Shown: in pieces, positions 1-22,814 of the stretch
Numbering within the stretch: position 1 is the first letter of the stretch
Layout of the letters: the number at the start of each line of letters is the position of its first letter
From: Monoplex corrugatus
Lineage: Eukaryota > Mollusca > Gastropoda > Littorinimorpha > Ranellidae
Length of the DNA stretch: 64,000 nucleotides
NCBI GenBank assembly: GCA_030674185.1
Contig: CM060312.1
Coordinates: 34,485,362-34,549,361 of the forward strand
Direction of reading: 5' to 3'
The notes under the pieces: generated by a model
Database searches by the model: none
What the model saw: only the letters and a program-made list of their open reading frames with translations
Told to the model about the DNA's origin: nothing
Made by a program: the position numbers and the translations under genes

Positions 1-1760
1 CTATCTTGAAGGAGCTCCCGACATCATCACAGAAGGGGATGCTACCATATGGTCACTTACCAGAGAAGATTCTGTGTGGTTGGAAGGCAGGTCACGTCTG
101 ATAGGTGGCCTAGGTGGTAGATTGGAGAGTCTATTGGAAGCTTACATGAAGCCCTGCAGAGTTCAACTGCTGACCATGCATGGACTTTCTTTCCCAAGAT
201 CCAAGCATGTGGTACAATACAGACAGTCTTTCAAAAACTATGAAGCATAACATGACCTGACCACGTTTATCAGAGCCAACTGTTACACAGATAAAATATC
301 AAACAACCAAAAGAGATCTGAATATAAGTCATTGATGACACAAAAGAAAAAGCATGCAGAAAAAAAATTCATCATAATCTGTTTTGATTATAAAAGAAAT
401 ATAAGTAAGTTATGGAACACTGTCAAGAAAGTTAGGAAAAGAAAATGTAATCGTCCAAACAGATATTTAACACATTCAGAAAAATCTTGGAAATGAAATG
501 AGTTAAAACGGTGAAAGTTATTCTGAAACAGACAGGTCCAGAACAAAATGGTTCTGTCCCTGGACTTAACAAATTAAGCGTGAAAAAATATGGGAGATAT
601 TGACCAAATTGTAGATGTCTACAAAAACCATAAAGATATTAAAACTTATGTACTCCTTTGTACAGACATGTGTTAGATGGGGTCTTATTTATCAGACTTT
701 TTCAATACACCAAAGATGTAAAACAGGGATGTTTGTTTAGCCTTCTGGTATTTCATCCCATATGATCAGAAGTTGCCAACTTCTTTAGAAAATCTGGAAT
801 ACTTGGAATACAGTTGATTCCATTGGTCTGCTTCGGAAGAGATTTTCCTGTTACTTTTTGCTGATGATACTGCTCTTAAAGCTTCAACTTTAACTGGTTA
901 TAAAACCAAAGGAACATTCAAAAAAAAAAAAAAACGTCCAGATCTTTAGGCTTAGTTTTAACCTACTCAAAACGAAAGTAGCGATATTTAGACAGGAAGG
1001 TTACACTTCTTCCAGAGAAAGTGTTACTTAAAAAAACAGATTATAGTCAACAGACAAAATATCTGGGCTAAAACCTATCAAACTGTCATGTCAGCACCTG
1101 AAAAGAGAGCTAGAGGTAAGATTGTTTATTTAATGAAAACTATGAGGTCGCTTAAAAGTATGGATACAACTCTGGGTTTCTTTTTTCAACTTTCTGATAC
1201 AGATTAAACTCAGTGTCGCTCTGTACATCAGATATATCGGGCACAACGTACAGTATCAGTGATAAAGTCAACACATCTTTTTGCATGTAAGCGGTTACTA
1301 AATGTCAGTAGCAACCTCAGGACACCATGGTAAATGGGGAAACTGTAATCCAAGATGCTTGCCCATTCTGTCCAAACCTGTAGAAGATAGAATTAATTTT
1401 CTGTTTTTATGCCTTGTCACTGCTCCCATTAATGCACATAATGTTGGTCTCTGACTCTCATGATGATCAGGAATGTACTTTGTTCATAAACAGGGGGTCC
1501 AGCGAGACGATCTATAAGTCAGAACTGAACAAACTGTTTCCAGTCACTACAGAATATCTGATTACATAATTATATATAGATTCCGAAATCAAGTCAACAG
1601 AAATAATTCCCCAATCGAACCCAAATTGCGAGCAGAACATGCAGCGATTGCCCGACAAATGGGATGTGTGCATTGAAATCTCTCTTCGCTACCGCGCAGA
1701 GCCAACTTTTTTTTATTGAAGCGTCGCCAGTCTTGAGACACTTCCGTACCTCGTTACATT
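1..1760 (+). pseudogene. Decayed LINE (reverse transcriptase remains)
   Basis: No long frame survives, but pieces read as a LINE ORF2. Around 280-470 is the lysine-rich linker before the RT (SEYKSLMTQKKKHAEKKF, then KLWNTVKKVRKRK). At 715-762 is DVKQGCLFSLLVFHP, the equivalent of the RQGCPLSP block. At 848-877 LLLFADDTAL is the catalytic box with both aspartates. Around 1275-1330 a HLFACKRLLNVSSNL-like piece resembles the C-terminal region of such elements. The catalytic box and the preceding block are in different frames and stops are frequent. Window start truncates it; clade not assigned. Confidence 0.65.
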
Positions 1761-1995
1761 ACGTATACTGTCTGTCAGGGATGGACCCTCTACAGTGCTA
1801 GTGAGACCCCCCCCCCCCCCCCATCGCTCCAATCAGAGTTCTCAATGACCCCCTTTGAATCAGTGCTAATGAAAGCCCTACTTGTGCATGCCAACATCAG
1901 ATGAAAATATATAACAAATTACATTCTGCATTGCACTAACATGTATCTTATCCCCACCCCCACCTCAACAACCCATGTAATGGGCTGTGGCTTTC

Positions 1996-2000
1996 AAAGT

Positions 2001-2085
<85 letters not shown>
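1996..2085 (+). repeat. (CT)n microsatellite
   Basis: About 80 bases of nearly pure CT with a few CC interruptions. A (C)n run lies nearby at 1808-1822. Confidence 0.95.
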
Positions 2086-2324
2086 CATTTCTCAAATCTC
2101 AGAGTTGGTTTTCTCCTGAAATGTGATTGTTATAAGAGACCGTAAATGACAATTATTAATGAAACTTCAAAGAATCAAATTATCTCTTTTAACCTTTCCA
2201 CAACCCTTGTCTGCTATCAATTCTGTCATAACGAATTATCGAAGACTTGCTTCTTATTTTTCTTTTATTTTGAAATGTTTTAAAGTTTACCTTTCTTCCA
2301 AAATGTTGCTTTTATTTTTCTCAA

Positions 2325-2896
<572 letters not shown>

Positions 2897-2924
2897 AGTC
2901 TAGGTGGGCCACAGGTTGGTGTTG

Positions 2925-3035
2925 TTTTGTTTTGCACTGTTTTGTTTTGTTGGTTTTTGTTTTGTTTTTGTTTTTTTGTTTCGTTTTGTTTCGTTTTGTT
3001 TCGTTTACGTTTTTGTTTTGTTTTGTTTTGTTTTA
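2925..3035 (+). repeat. TTTTG/TTTCG-rich simple repeat
   Basis: Irregular TTTTG and TTTCG pentamers with no coding content. Confidence 0.9.
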
Positions 3036-3389
3036 GTGGCCCCCTGACCTCAGTCAGTTAAAGTGCCATGCTGATAACACAGGAAGCGTGAGTTCGATGC
3101 TCAAGTGGTCCACAGTGTTCTGTAGGCTGGCTGACTCTGTTGACACAGCCATGGATTTAAATCTGATGTCTCCGGTTCAGTTCTAGCAAGCAATAAAACA
3201 ACTAGCTTGGTTAAGTTAATGCTCCAGCCTTTCTATTGGTGTCAGCTTCAAGTTGTATTTCTTAGATCCCATTAGGGTTTTGCACAAGCTCAAGGTGTCT
3301 AAAACAAACAAACAAACAAAACAAAACAAAAACGCTGTCGCATTTGGGCAAAAAGCATTTGAGTTTTAGTTTGTTTGAGTTTGTTTAAG

Positions 3390-3549
3390 GGGGATTCATC
3401 GCACTCGGACAGTTCCATATGCGCTCCATCCAAATTGCCAGCACTTACTTGGCAGACTCCCTAAGCCTGCACAAAATCCTTTGCAAATGGCATGGTTAAA
3501 AGATTAAAAAAAGAGAATATGGAATTGTCCAAGTGTGATGACTCCCTCA
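3390..3549. mobile_element. Foldback-like dispersed repeat (about 160 bp)
   Basis: The ends are imperfect inverted repeats: GGGATTCATCGCACTCGGAC at 3391-3410 against GTCCAAGTGTGATGACTCCC near 3530-3549. Internal sequence (GCTCCATCCAAATT ... CCTGCACAAAATCC) recurs at 14207-14302 and, inverted, at 22865-22978, so it is a dispersed family. Only this copy shows both arms. Confidence 0.6.
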
Positions 3550-3675
3550 GGAGCAAACAATGACAAAAGAACAGCTTTACTTATGATCAACCCTGATGAC
3601 AGAATACAAAAAATGAGCTTTTACTTTTATCAACTCTGACGATAAAGCATAGTTCTATTTTGTTTTCATAGAGAC

Positions 3676-3689
3676 CATCTCCTGTTAGT
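3676..3689. repeat. Target-site duplication of truncated LINE, left copy
   Basis: CATCTCCTGTTAGT, repeated exactly at 5180-5193, adjoining the (CAT)n tail of the LINE. Confidence 0.8.
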
Positions 3690-5179
3690 CATCATCATCA
3701 TCATCAGGTGCCCTGCCGCATGGCGTTGGCGACCATGGACTTCCAACCATCTCTATCTCTCATTGCCCCCAGCATCTCCCCACCCTCCTCATCCCCAGCC
3801 ACTCTGCAAGTCCGTCCAGCATTCTCTCCCTGGGTCTACCTGGTACTCTCTTTCCCTCCAGCTTTCCCGTTGTGACCAGGTGCTCCAAATCCCCCTTCCT
3901 CATAAAATGGCCTATAAATGTTGCTTGTCTTTTCCTAATCTTCCTTATGAGTGATCTACTTGTGTCTGCCTCCATCAAGACTGTCTCGTTTGTTTTCTTT
4001 GCTGTCCATGGAACTCTCAACATTCTTCTGAGAAACCACATCTCGGCTGCCTCGATCCTGCTCTGGCTTTGCTTGCTGACTGTCCACGCCTCACATCCGT
4101 ACAACAGTATTAGTTCTATATAACATTCAAGGACTCTCTTTCTGATGTTAATTGATAGGCATTTGTTGGTAAGAATGCTTGTCATCTTCTTGAATGCTGT
4201 TTTGGCTTGGCCGACTCGCCAGCTATTTCCGATGTGCATCTGCCGTCTGATGAAATGACCGTTCCCAGGTATTTGAACTTATTAACCTGTGTCAAGGTTG
4301 TGCCATTTGCTGTTATTTTGCTGATCACCATGACTTCAGTCTTCCTGCTGTTTAGTTCCAACCCCTTACCTTTGCTTTCTGTTTCTAGTATATTCACAAG
4401 GTTTTGTAGGTCCCTTTCATTTTCTGCAATTAGCACGGTGTCATCTGCGTACCGAATATTGTTTATCATTTTCCCTCCAACTTTTAATCCAGGGTCTTCT
4501 TCTAGATTTCTCATGATCTTTTCGCTGTAAAGTGAAAACAGATCGGTGGACAAAACACAACACTGTCTGACTCCTCTTTTGATGTTTTGAAAAGAGCTTA
4601 TATTGTTTTCTATTCTCATTGCAGCTGTTTGTTCCCAGTACATATTCCTGATTATTCGTAGATCTTTTCCATCGACATTGAGTCTCTCCAGTTGGTTGAT
4701 CAATTCATCATGTTGTACCCGATCGAAAGCCTTGGTATAGTCAACAAGGCATAAATACAAATCCTTATTCATCTCAATTGACCTCTCTATGATAGTTCTT
4801 AGGATGTATATGACATTAATAGTTCCTTTCCCCTCCACAAGTCCACACTGTTCTTCTGTTATTTCTCTTTTGATTCTATTCCTTGTCCTCATCATGATTA
4901 TTCTTAACAGGATTTTTGTTACATGACTCATCAAACTGATTGTGCGATGGAGTTCGCATTCTATAGTCCCTGTCTTCTTTGGAAGTGCAATGAAAATTGT
5001 TTTGACATATCTTTGGGATTTTTCCAGTGTCATAAATTTCATTTAGGAGGACTGTTATTTTTTCTATGCCAAATTCCTCCAGGGCTTCAATCATCTCTGT
5101 AGTAATGTTGTCTGGTCCTGGGGCTTTTCCTGGTTTCATCTTTTTCAGTGCTGCTCTAACTTCATCTTTCATTATCATT
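3690..5179 (-). pseudogene. 5'-truncated LINE with three broken RT frames
   Basis: Minus-strand frames follow each other with shifts. 5178-4876 has KKMKPGKAPGPDNITTEM. 5042-4182 has LVDYTKAFDRVQHDEL, GVRQCCVLSTDLFSLY and an intact RYADDTVLI catalytic box. 4239-3760 has the C-terminal ELILLYGCEAWT and GKRVPGRPRERMLDG. The element ends on the left in a GAT-type trinucleotide tail (3690-3706) and on the right is cut before the N-terminal half, with no endonuclease. A 14-bp duplication flanks it (3676-3689, 5180-5193), as expected for target-primed insertion. The motif set suits an APE-type LINE (RTE- or jockey-like); the clade was not determined. Confidence 0.88.
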
Positions 5180-5193
5180 CATCTCCTGTTAGT
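5180..5193. repeat. Target-site duplication of truncated LINE, right copy
   Basis: Exact copy of 3676-3689 at the 5'-truncated end of the element. Confidence 0.8.
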
Positions 5194-6400
5194 GATAGCT
5201 AAAATTTGATTAAATAGAGGCCATCTCCTTTTACTGGTAGGCTACACACTAAGCACAGAAAGGAGATGGGCACTGTTTTCATAACGCTAGCCCAAGAAAA
5301 GTTCAGGCCTCTACCATTCCACTCTCTTACAACTCTAGACAACCGTATGGGACAACTTTTATCTTTACTTCTTTTTTCAAACACCCACACTTAACTTTTT
5401 TCTCTCTAATGTATCAACACTATGGCTTGAAAACATCTGTATCAATCAAAGACATGATATTATTTATATCTATGATCAGATCAATCGCTGCGGCGTGTGT
5501 TAGAAATGAACATAAAACATATAGCATGTATTCCCTCCAAAGGCAAGTAATCAGTATGCAGACATTGCATCAACTGCCTGCATAGAGTGGCTAAAACAAT
5601 GTATATATACCACTCTCTGAGAACACTGAAACACTAAAATAAATGGATCGTTTTTTAGAATCATTGCATTTAGGGAGATTTCCTTCATGCTCACTTCCGT
5701 CTGGTGATATGACTGTTCCCATATATCTAAACTTAACTTGTCTCAAAGTTGTACCATTTGCTGTTATTTTGCATGAGGGGATTTCTTGTTTTTTACTGAT
5801 TACCATAACTTCAGTCTTCTTGCTATTTAGCTCCAGCCCTTTATTTTTGCTTTCTATTTCTATTATATTCATAAGGTGTTGCAGGTCTTTTTCATTTTCT
5901 GTAATTAGCAAGGTGTCATTGGTGTACACCTTGGTGACTGCTGAAAATAAATGATTGTTACTAATCTTCCTTTTGGGAAAAAAAAAACAGATTAAGAAGA
6001 TTACTTAAAAAGGGGGAAAAGGAAGTGGGAGAACGTATTTTTAACCAACATCGCTTTAGTCAACACATTCTAGGGGAAGCAATGAGCACTATTCATTTGA
6101 ACTCGCCAAATAAGCGTTTACCTCCCTTGTGCTGGTTTTTCGTCGATGTTCACCACCATTTCCTGTGCAAATAATACCAAAGTTTGGGTATAATTTCAAA
6201 AGCTATGCCCAGGCAACACACACACTTACTGTCTTCATTATTCTATCTAAGCCAATTTTTTCACTTCCTGTCATTATAAAAGAACAATAACTATACTATT
6301 CAGCAAAAGATACTTTTTATTGCGACAAAGTGAAATCACACATCCCTGTATGCACAAGGAAGAATATACCATTTTTGTTTGTTTTCCTTTTCAGTTTTGG
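5194..6400. other. No gene outside the LINE fragment
   Basis: Apart from the LINE piece at 5640-5940, I see only AT-rich sequence without splice-bounded or long open frames. Confidence 0.5.
5640..5940 (-). pseudogene. Second fragment of the same LINE family (mutated catalytic box)
   Basis: About 95 residues matching 4182-4560 of the neighbouring copy (KTEVMVISK, then KITANGTTLRQVKF). The catalytic box reads YTNDTLLI where the neighbour has YADDTVLI, so one catalytic aspartate is lost. Both ends are abrupt. Confidence 0.8.
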
Positions 6401-6407
6401 TTTTGTT

Positions 6408-6410
6408 TGT

Positions 6411-6501
<91 letters not shown>

Positions 6502-6596
6502 ACAGATTATGTATTCCCTTGGCTGTTGCAGTATACTGCGGCTAAAAAAATCTCCGGTGGATTTACTTTTCTTTGGTGTTTGAAATAAATCAGAAT
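6408..6596 (+). repeat. (CT)n microsatellite plus CT-satellite spacer
   Basis: (CT)n at 6412-6499 is followed by the same spacer as at 2503-2769 (CCCTTGGCTGTTGCAG, then TTTGGTGTTTGAAA). Confidence 0.9.
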
Positions 6597-6656
6597 TCCA
6601 GTTTACATTAATAATCATCAAAACTTCAAAGATAGCAGTTTCCTATATAATTCATT

Positions 6657-7205
6657 GTTATTGTTGTTGTTGTTTAAAGCCCAGCCAACTGCGCAGAGCC
6701 ATATCAGGGCTATAATTGCTTCAAAACATACAGAATTTCAACAGAGAAAAAAAGAAAAGAAAATTAAGTACATATATCAATGCATTCGCACACATAATCT
6801 AAGGACATGCCCCTGGCATTGACTACTCCGTCCAACACATGGCACAGGGGATTTAAAAAACACATCTGAACACAAATTCAAGAATACCTGAGGACACCAA
6901 AACATATATAAAAACAGGCATAAGTTACCTAAAATTGCTTCCGCATATCTCACCTCCCTAGAGCCAAAAACGCACTCAATACATGTACCCAATTATCGAT
7001 CCTAAGAAAAGATACATAAGACTTTATCGAACATATACAGGTGAATGGACCATTAAGGCAGAAAATGATAGAAACAAATGGCAGAAAGCATAGGAACAAG
7101 GCAGAAACAAAGACAGTGACAGAAAAGAGGAAATTTCTAGCACAGAATTTCCAGAAGGCGGGAATACTATTTATACTGAAAGAGCCCCTGGCATCCCCAC
7201 GGGGG
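6657..7205 (-). mobile_element. R1 retroposon, copy 1
   Basis: About 550 bp. Read on the minus strand it starts at CCCCGTGGGGATGCC, has a TATA-like TTTCAGTATAAATAG, then a pyrimidine-rich body, and ends with GGGCTTTAAAC and a (AAC)n tail. It is shared with 34730-35293, 50648-51200 and 55461-55980. Confidence 0.8.
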
Positions 7206-7302
7206 TATACAATACATACACTGATACATACAAGCAAACACTTTCAAATAAACATGTTAATATTTTGTAGAATTCCAGTTCTTTTTATTTGTCCAATATA
7301 TA

Positions 7303-7851
7303 TGTGATCTCCCACCACGAAATAAGTCTTAACTAGCATTTTGGGTATTTTGAGATATACATATCACTTGAAAGTGTACATTCTGCTGATTATTTTGGAC
7401 TTGAATAAAGCTTGTACTCAAAAAAATGAGTAGAAGTTTATGTATGTTTAAACTAAAGTGTGCTCTCCTACACATTTTCCTTAAATTTCTTTATTTGTTT
7501 TCCAATTTTGGCTGTCATTATCTGAAAGGTGCACCAAAGAGCTTTCCATCAGTATATTACATGTGCGGGTACTGTACAGATTACGACGGTTCGTAATAAG
7601 AGACAAAATTAGGTACTTCTGGTAGGAAATTGCATTCTTTCTGCTGCGATCAGTGCATTAAAATACCATTTTAAATTGATTAATAATATTTTTTCAAGAA
7701 AAAAATTTCTGTGGGGAATAGATTATGGTCTACAGAAATCAATTTTGAGAAAAAGTCAAAACACCCCAGACAGACCCTCAGTCACCTTTTCAGCTCCTAG
7801 GGCTATTTGACTGACTGCGAGTTAAGACTGATTTCGTGGTGGGAGGTGACA
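7303..7851. mobile_element. Non-autonomous Tc1/mariner-like MITE (549 bp)
   Basis: Imperfect terminal inverted repeats of about 36 bp: left begins TGTGATCTCCCACCACG, right (inverted) TGTCACCTCCCACCACG. The element is flanked on both sides by TA (7301-7302, 7852-7853), the Tc1/mariner target duplication. No transposase frame inside. Confidence 0.75.
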
Positions 7852-7853
7852 TA

Positions 7854-8600
7854 TTTAGATCTCTATGAGGGGTGTTACTGTATATACATGACATGTAAAA
7901 CACCCAAATATAAAATAAGGGTTAATGAATGGGAGTAAGGAGGAAAGGATGGGCAAACAAGAAGTACTGGGAACAGAAGGGATGACATGAAAGGGACCGG
8001 ATGGTGGGTTACTTACAAGAGGAGATACCTAATTTTACATGTTTAAATGCCTTAAAAGTATTCAGAGTTAGGATGGTGGGTTAGATACATGAACAGATAC
8101 TTAATTTTACATGTTTAAATGCCTTAAAGGTATTTAGATTATTTGAAATGACAAGGGTAATTAAAAAAAATGGGGAGGGAGAACCCTGCAAGGGGTACAT
8201 ATAATGAAAGGTAGAAAGAGAAAACACCAATACAAAGTTTATTTGTAAAGGCCACCACCCAATATACAAAAATGTAAAACGTATTCTTGGATCTAGGATG
8301 GGAGAGGGGTGAGAGTGGAAAATAGAGAAGGGATGGAGAAGTGGGCGACATGATTTTTGTTATGCTGGAGTGGGAAGCGGTTGATAGGGAAACAGAAATT
8401 GGGGAATGGAGAAATAAAGCAATGTGGAAGGATAGCATGGCTACATGATCAGTCACCTCTTACAGATAAAAAAAAAAAGCAAAGTGGAAGGGTGACATGG
8501 TCACCTGACCAGTGTCATCTTGATCATTCCCTTCTGAAGCCAGCCTGTTGTTCTTGCAGACTATTGTCAACAGAGGTCTTCATTTTCTCCAAAAGTTAAC
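7854..8600. repeat. Short tandem duplications
   Basis: A 72-bp unit starting GGATGGTGGGTTA occurs at 7999-8070 and 8071-8140. A second diverged duplication of about 64 bp lies at 8418-8525 (GCAATGTGGAAGGATAGCATGG versus GCAAAGTGGAAGGGTGACATGG). No gene seen. Confidence 0.7.
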
Positions 8601-8612
8601 AGGTTGTTGTTA

Positions 8613-8655
8613 GCCCTGCTATGGCTCTAGTAGTCGCTGGGCTATAAGCAATATG
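8613..8655 (+). mobile_element. R1 retroposon 3'-end remnant
   Basis: TAGCCCTGCTATGGCTCTAG and CGCTGGGCTATAAGC resemble the last 45 bp of R1. Confidence 0.45.
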
Positions 8656-8970
8656 ATCTTGAACTTTCTCCAAAAGCACTCTCGTTAAGATATATTCATG
8701 ACGGGTTGCAGCCTGCTCTCTTCTCTTGCTTGCTGCACTGCGATAGATCTCCACACTTGGGCAATTCAAGAGTGATAGTCATTTTGGATTAGACATTGAA
8801 CTTTCGATCAGAGAGTCTGAGTTCAATTTCTGGTGCTGTAACGTCTGTACATGAATTATAGAAGACCAAACGGTGTGATTTATTAATGAAGTCTAAAACT
8901 GGCTTGGGAACTTGTCTATGAGGACTTTACAATATAACGTGATTTGTAAAGCTGTTCATGATTTACTTTT

Positions 8971-9123
8971 TATCAAAAGCACCAATTCACATGATGGACA
9001 TTTTAATGATGATTTAAACGATATCAAAAGTACCAATTCATATAATGGATATTTTAATGATGATTTAAACAATATCAAAAGCAGCAATTCACATAATGGA
9101 CATTTTATTAATGATTTAACAAA
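8971..9123 (+). repeat. Three tandem 51-bp units inside a 106-codon frame
   Basis: Units at 8971, 9022 and 9073 encode a 17-residue repeat (IKSTNSHDGHFNDDLND and variants) in the open frame 8912-9232. No splice signals, signal peptide or relatives recognised; a chance frame is likely since 51 is divisible by three. Confidence 0.7.
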
Positions 9124-9232
9124 GTATCCTTATTTCATGGAAAGAATGTGCACACAATTCATGTCTTTAGAAAAGCTTTTGATCAAGCAAAATCCTCTGA
9201 ATCTTAAGCAACAACTTTCTGAAAGAAAGTAG

Positions 9233-10073
9233 GGTTACCAGATTGACAAGAATGATTTATAATTATTGTTTTAAACTACAAATCAGACTAGATTAAGAGT
9301 ACTATGACGTTTTTTTTTTTTTTTGGTTGTTGTTTTTTTACAATATCTGTCTAACATACATACTGTTAAGTAAAAAAACATTAGGGATGAGGTGGAGATG
9401 GTAAAGATATTTTTGATGTTCTTCTCTCTCTACGATCTATAAATTGACAGAATAACATGTTTTCTACAGACTGGTTGAGGAATCACATTAGTTACCATAG
9501 ACATTGATATGGATGTAAAACTTCAAATTCATGTCAATCAACACTGACAAAAGTGAACTTTAGCATAATTATCACGCCACTCACAATAATGTGCGTTATA
9601 GTTTGTTTTTGTCTTTTAACAGAAAAATGAAGAGCAAAACTCCATTAGCAGTAACATTTGAACAGCAGACAGACAGAACCATGGTGAAGAAAAAAGTAAA
9701 TGCAGCATGCTTTGACAGTCCGAAGAGAGGGAATGTAGGATTGTCTCCCTTGCAATGGTAAGAATACACAGATCTCTTGGGACTGTAAAAATGTATCCTG
9801 CATTTACTATAATCAATAACACAGCTCCTGGCAGTCATTTTCTTTTGGCAACAAGTATTAAAAGAGAATACTGTCTGGTACTTGTGACAATGATTCAACC
9901 TTGTTTTCCCTCAGACATTTTACATCCATTGGATCATTAGTGTTGAACAGAATTCAATCTACTTGTTACAACTGTGCATAACATTAAACTGCTAGTCTGC
10001 TTTTTTGTTCATTCGCTTGTTCATTTTGCTTGTTGCTGTTCTTATGATTCAGCATCTGCATTTCACACTCTTA
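9233..10073. other. Region below the GLYAT-like stop, no gene seen
   Basis: AT-rich sequence that should contain the 3' UTR of the minus-strand GLYAT-like gene. I found no clear polyadenylation signal and no supported coding frame. Confidence 0.5.
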
Positions 10074-20111
<10,038 letters not shown>

Positions 20112-20257
20112 TGTGTTATACTGAGCCCCACCACAAGGATCCACACTGAGAAATAAAACTTCACACTGAAATAATGAAAAAAAAATGATCAGTATATCAC
20201 TATCAGTTATAATATTCGGTCCTCAAGTCAGTTATCAGGTTTTTGTAATTTGTTATC

Positions 20258-20261
20258 ACAC

Positions 20262-20292
<31 letters not shown>

Positions 20293-20367
20293 GTGCGCGC
20301 GCGCGCTCGCTTACAGTTTCACACATAATATCAAATATGCAAAAGTGCTCGCGCACACATGCACTTT

Positions 20368-20418
<51 letters not shown>

Positions 20419-20575
20419 TCACACACACACACACACACACACGCCTATAGTAGTATAGATATATACAATCGACTATCACAATGTGGTACATAACTGTGAC
20501 ACCAAGCCACACGCTGTACACACACAGTGACACGCTGCACAAGCGCACACACACACGCGCGCGCGCGAAAATATC
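20258..20575. repeat. (CA)n tracts with alternating GC runs
   Basis: (CA)n at 20261-20291 and 20371-20442, with GCGCGCGCGC runs at 20295-20305 and 20557-20567. Strictly alternating purine-pyrimidine DNA just upstream of the GLYAT-like first coding exon. Confidence 0.9.
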
Positions 20576-20639
20576 GTGATATATTGTATGCGTGTGCAGT
20601 CGAGTACAGCGAGCCTCACACATGTATACACAGTCACAG

Positions 20640-21822
20640 TGTGGAGATACAGTTTACAATACCTGTGTAACTAAGTCGTGAGTGCGGTTCCAGTCTTCAG
20701 TGCAGACTCAAATCTGACCCTGTACACACCAAACAGTTTCAAGTTTGCTGTGTTTAGCCTATCAAACGTTACAAAGGTAAGGTTGGTTATTTTTAGTTTA
20801 GGTCTCTTTATTATGATTTTTTTTTTTCAACAGTTATTACTTCAGCTATTTTTTGACAGGTCGCTCATACCTTTCTTTGTCCCAGCAAATTTCAAGTGTG
20901 AAAAAATTTCACAGGCATTGTTATCACACTGCGACAATGATTTAAGCCTACAAAAAAAATCTTTCCCCCAACATGTTCTGCTTGAAGGGCAGTAATTTCG
21001 AAGTCAACAAGGGACGTAATCTCTGGGGAGATTCCGGATAGGCTATTTTTGAAACAAACCTCGTTGTCACAAGAAATAATGACGTCAATTTGGGGAATTC
21101 TTGTCAGGTGCCTGCGACGGCAAACGACCGAGTGCAGAGGCGTTTAGCATCATCAGAACAAGATGGGCGATTAGATACGATGCGATAGTTGTCAAGCTTG
21201 CACGACAGTCAAATTCATTTAATTTGAAAATTCCATTTGCACCAGCTGGGAGTAACCCAGTATGTGTGTGTAGATTTAAATCAATACATGTGTGTGTGCT
21301 CAGTTTTGACGTTTTACCGTTGGCGTTGCGGTCTGGTTGTTCGGAAAGGTGGGTGTTGATTTGATCAAATTGATGGTCGTAATAGATAATGATGTTCTCT
21401 CGGTAACAGACTAATTGAGGCCTGGCCAGCTAATTGCACAAGACCATTGTCAGCTCTCCCCTTGCCTTTTCAGTTTGCCTACAGGAGATCGAAAATCGTG
21501 GCTGGGAATCTGCGCGGTTACTACAAAAAGTACATTATTATTATTTTATTATTTTATTTATTTATTTGTTTATTTATTTATTTATTGTAAGAATAATTGG
21601 TCGACTCTGTTCAGGGTTACTAAAGGTAAAGCGGCATTGAAGAGGAGATGGAATCCGCCGTCATATTCATGATAATGCGCTGGCCCCCACAATAGTTGAA
21701 AATACTGTAGACCAGTACCAGCACCACGGCATCACCTTTCAAATTCAGCTTTGATCGTTTGAATAAATCTTTAAGGCCTAATTGATTAGCCTTGTAATAG
21801 CCTAATTCCAGGTAATACTGAT
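20640..21822. other. Upstream of the GLYAT-like gene, no supported gene
   Basis: Less AT-rich than its surroundings near 21000-21360 and possibly containing upstream exon or promoter sequence of the GLYAT-like gene, but I cannot define an exon. A (TTTA)n run lies at 21540-21585. Confidence 0.4.
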
Positions 21823-22013
21823 TTAACACTTTGACTCCTGTACCCTTTCCACCAATTGCAAAAGAAAACTTAGCCCTTCAACACCCACACCCTTTCTACA
21901 GGAAGCTGGTGGAAAGGGTGAGGGAGTCTAAGGGTTAAGTTTTTGCTCTGAAGTGTTAGCATGATTGATAATTTAGGGTGCTGGTGGACAGGATGCGGGA
22001 GTCAAAGGGTTAA
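21823..22013. mobile_element. TTAA-flanked palindromic MITE, copy B
   Basis: Starts TTAACACTTTGACTCCTG, ends GCGGGAGTCAAAGGGTTAA, with the inner arm GCTGGTGGAAAGGGTGAGGG. 191 bp, full-length architecture. Confidence 0.85.
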
Positions 22014-22814
22014 TTGCATTGATTCAGTGACACACGGATACCACTACCAGAAACATGTCTTGTGTTTACCAACGTCCTTAAGATAAAACTTGGTTTGAAC
22101 TAGAAGTAGATTAGATAGACTGTAGGCCTACGTCTTTTCCCACAATGAGGTATGATAATTATTCCATGTTTATATATGATATATCATTATATATGCATGA
22201 CTCTACCGTTCAAGGTTGATTCTAATTCAACTTGACCTGGTGGTACTGATAGGCCTGTAACTTTGAATTTAGTAAGAATTAATTTATGTGAGTTTGATCT
22301 TTGCCCTGTAGCTATGAATTTTGATAGTTAATGTATGTGTTTGATTTTTGCCCTGTAGAGCGTTTGATAGTGTTTTCTTTCAATTTATTTGTATGAGACT
22401 CACAAATTATATTCTAACAGGAAATAATTGCTTTGTGCACACACTGTTTCAGTTATGTGTCATCATGATGAAAAGTGAATAGGTACATAAATAAATAAAC
22501 CAAAAAGTTAATCAGTTAAGTAATCAGTTGAATAATTAAGACTAGATAAAAATGTAAGTATATGACACAGACACAAAAAAACACACATGCGAAGTTAAGA
22601 AGATGTCAGACGTTTTTAGATCATGTCAGGAACTTGATAGATGATGGTTAAACTGTGACATTTTCACCAGCCTTTAAAATTTGACAGCTGTTTTGCAGTG
22701 TACTGTGTTTGTTATTTTGCTTATCACACAGGTTGGTGGATCCTTTGTGAATTCACAATCTGATATATTGAGTAGAGTGTCAGCCTGTAACATTATAACC
22801 TGGCATGTGTACTG

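Noticed and set aside
21101..21364. 87-codon plus-strand frame upstream of the GLYAT-like gene
   Set aside because: No recognisable domain, no clear splice signals and low-complexity C-terminal composition.
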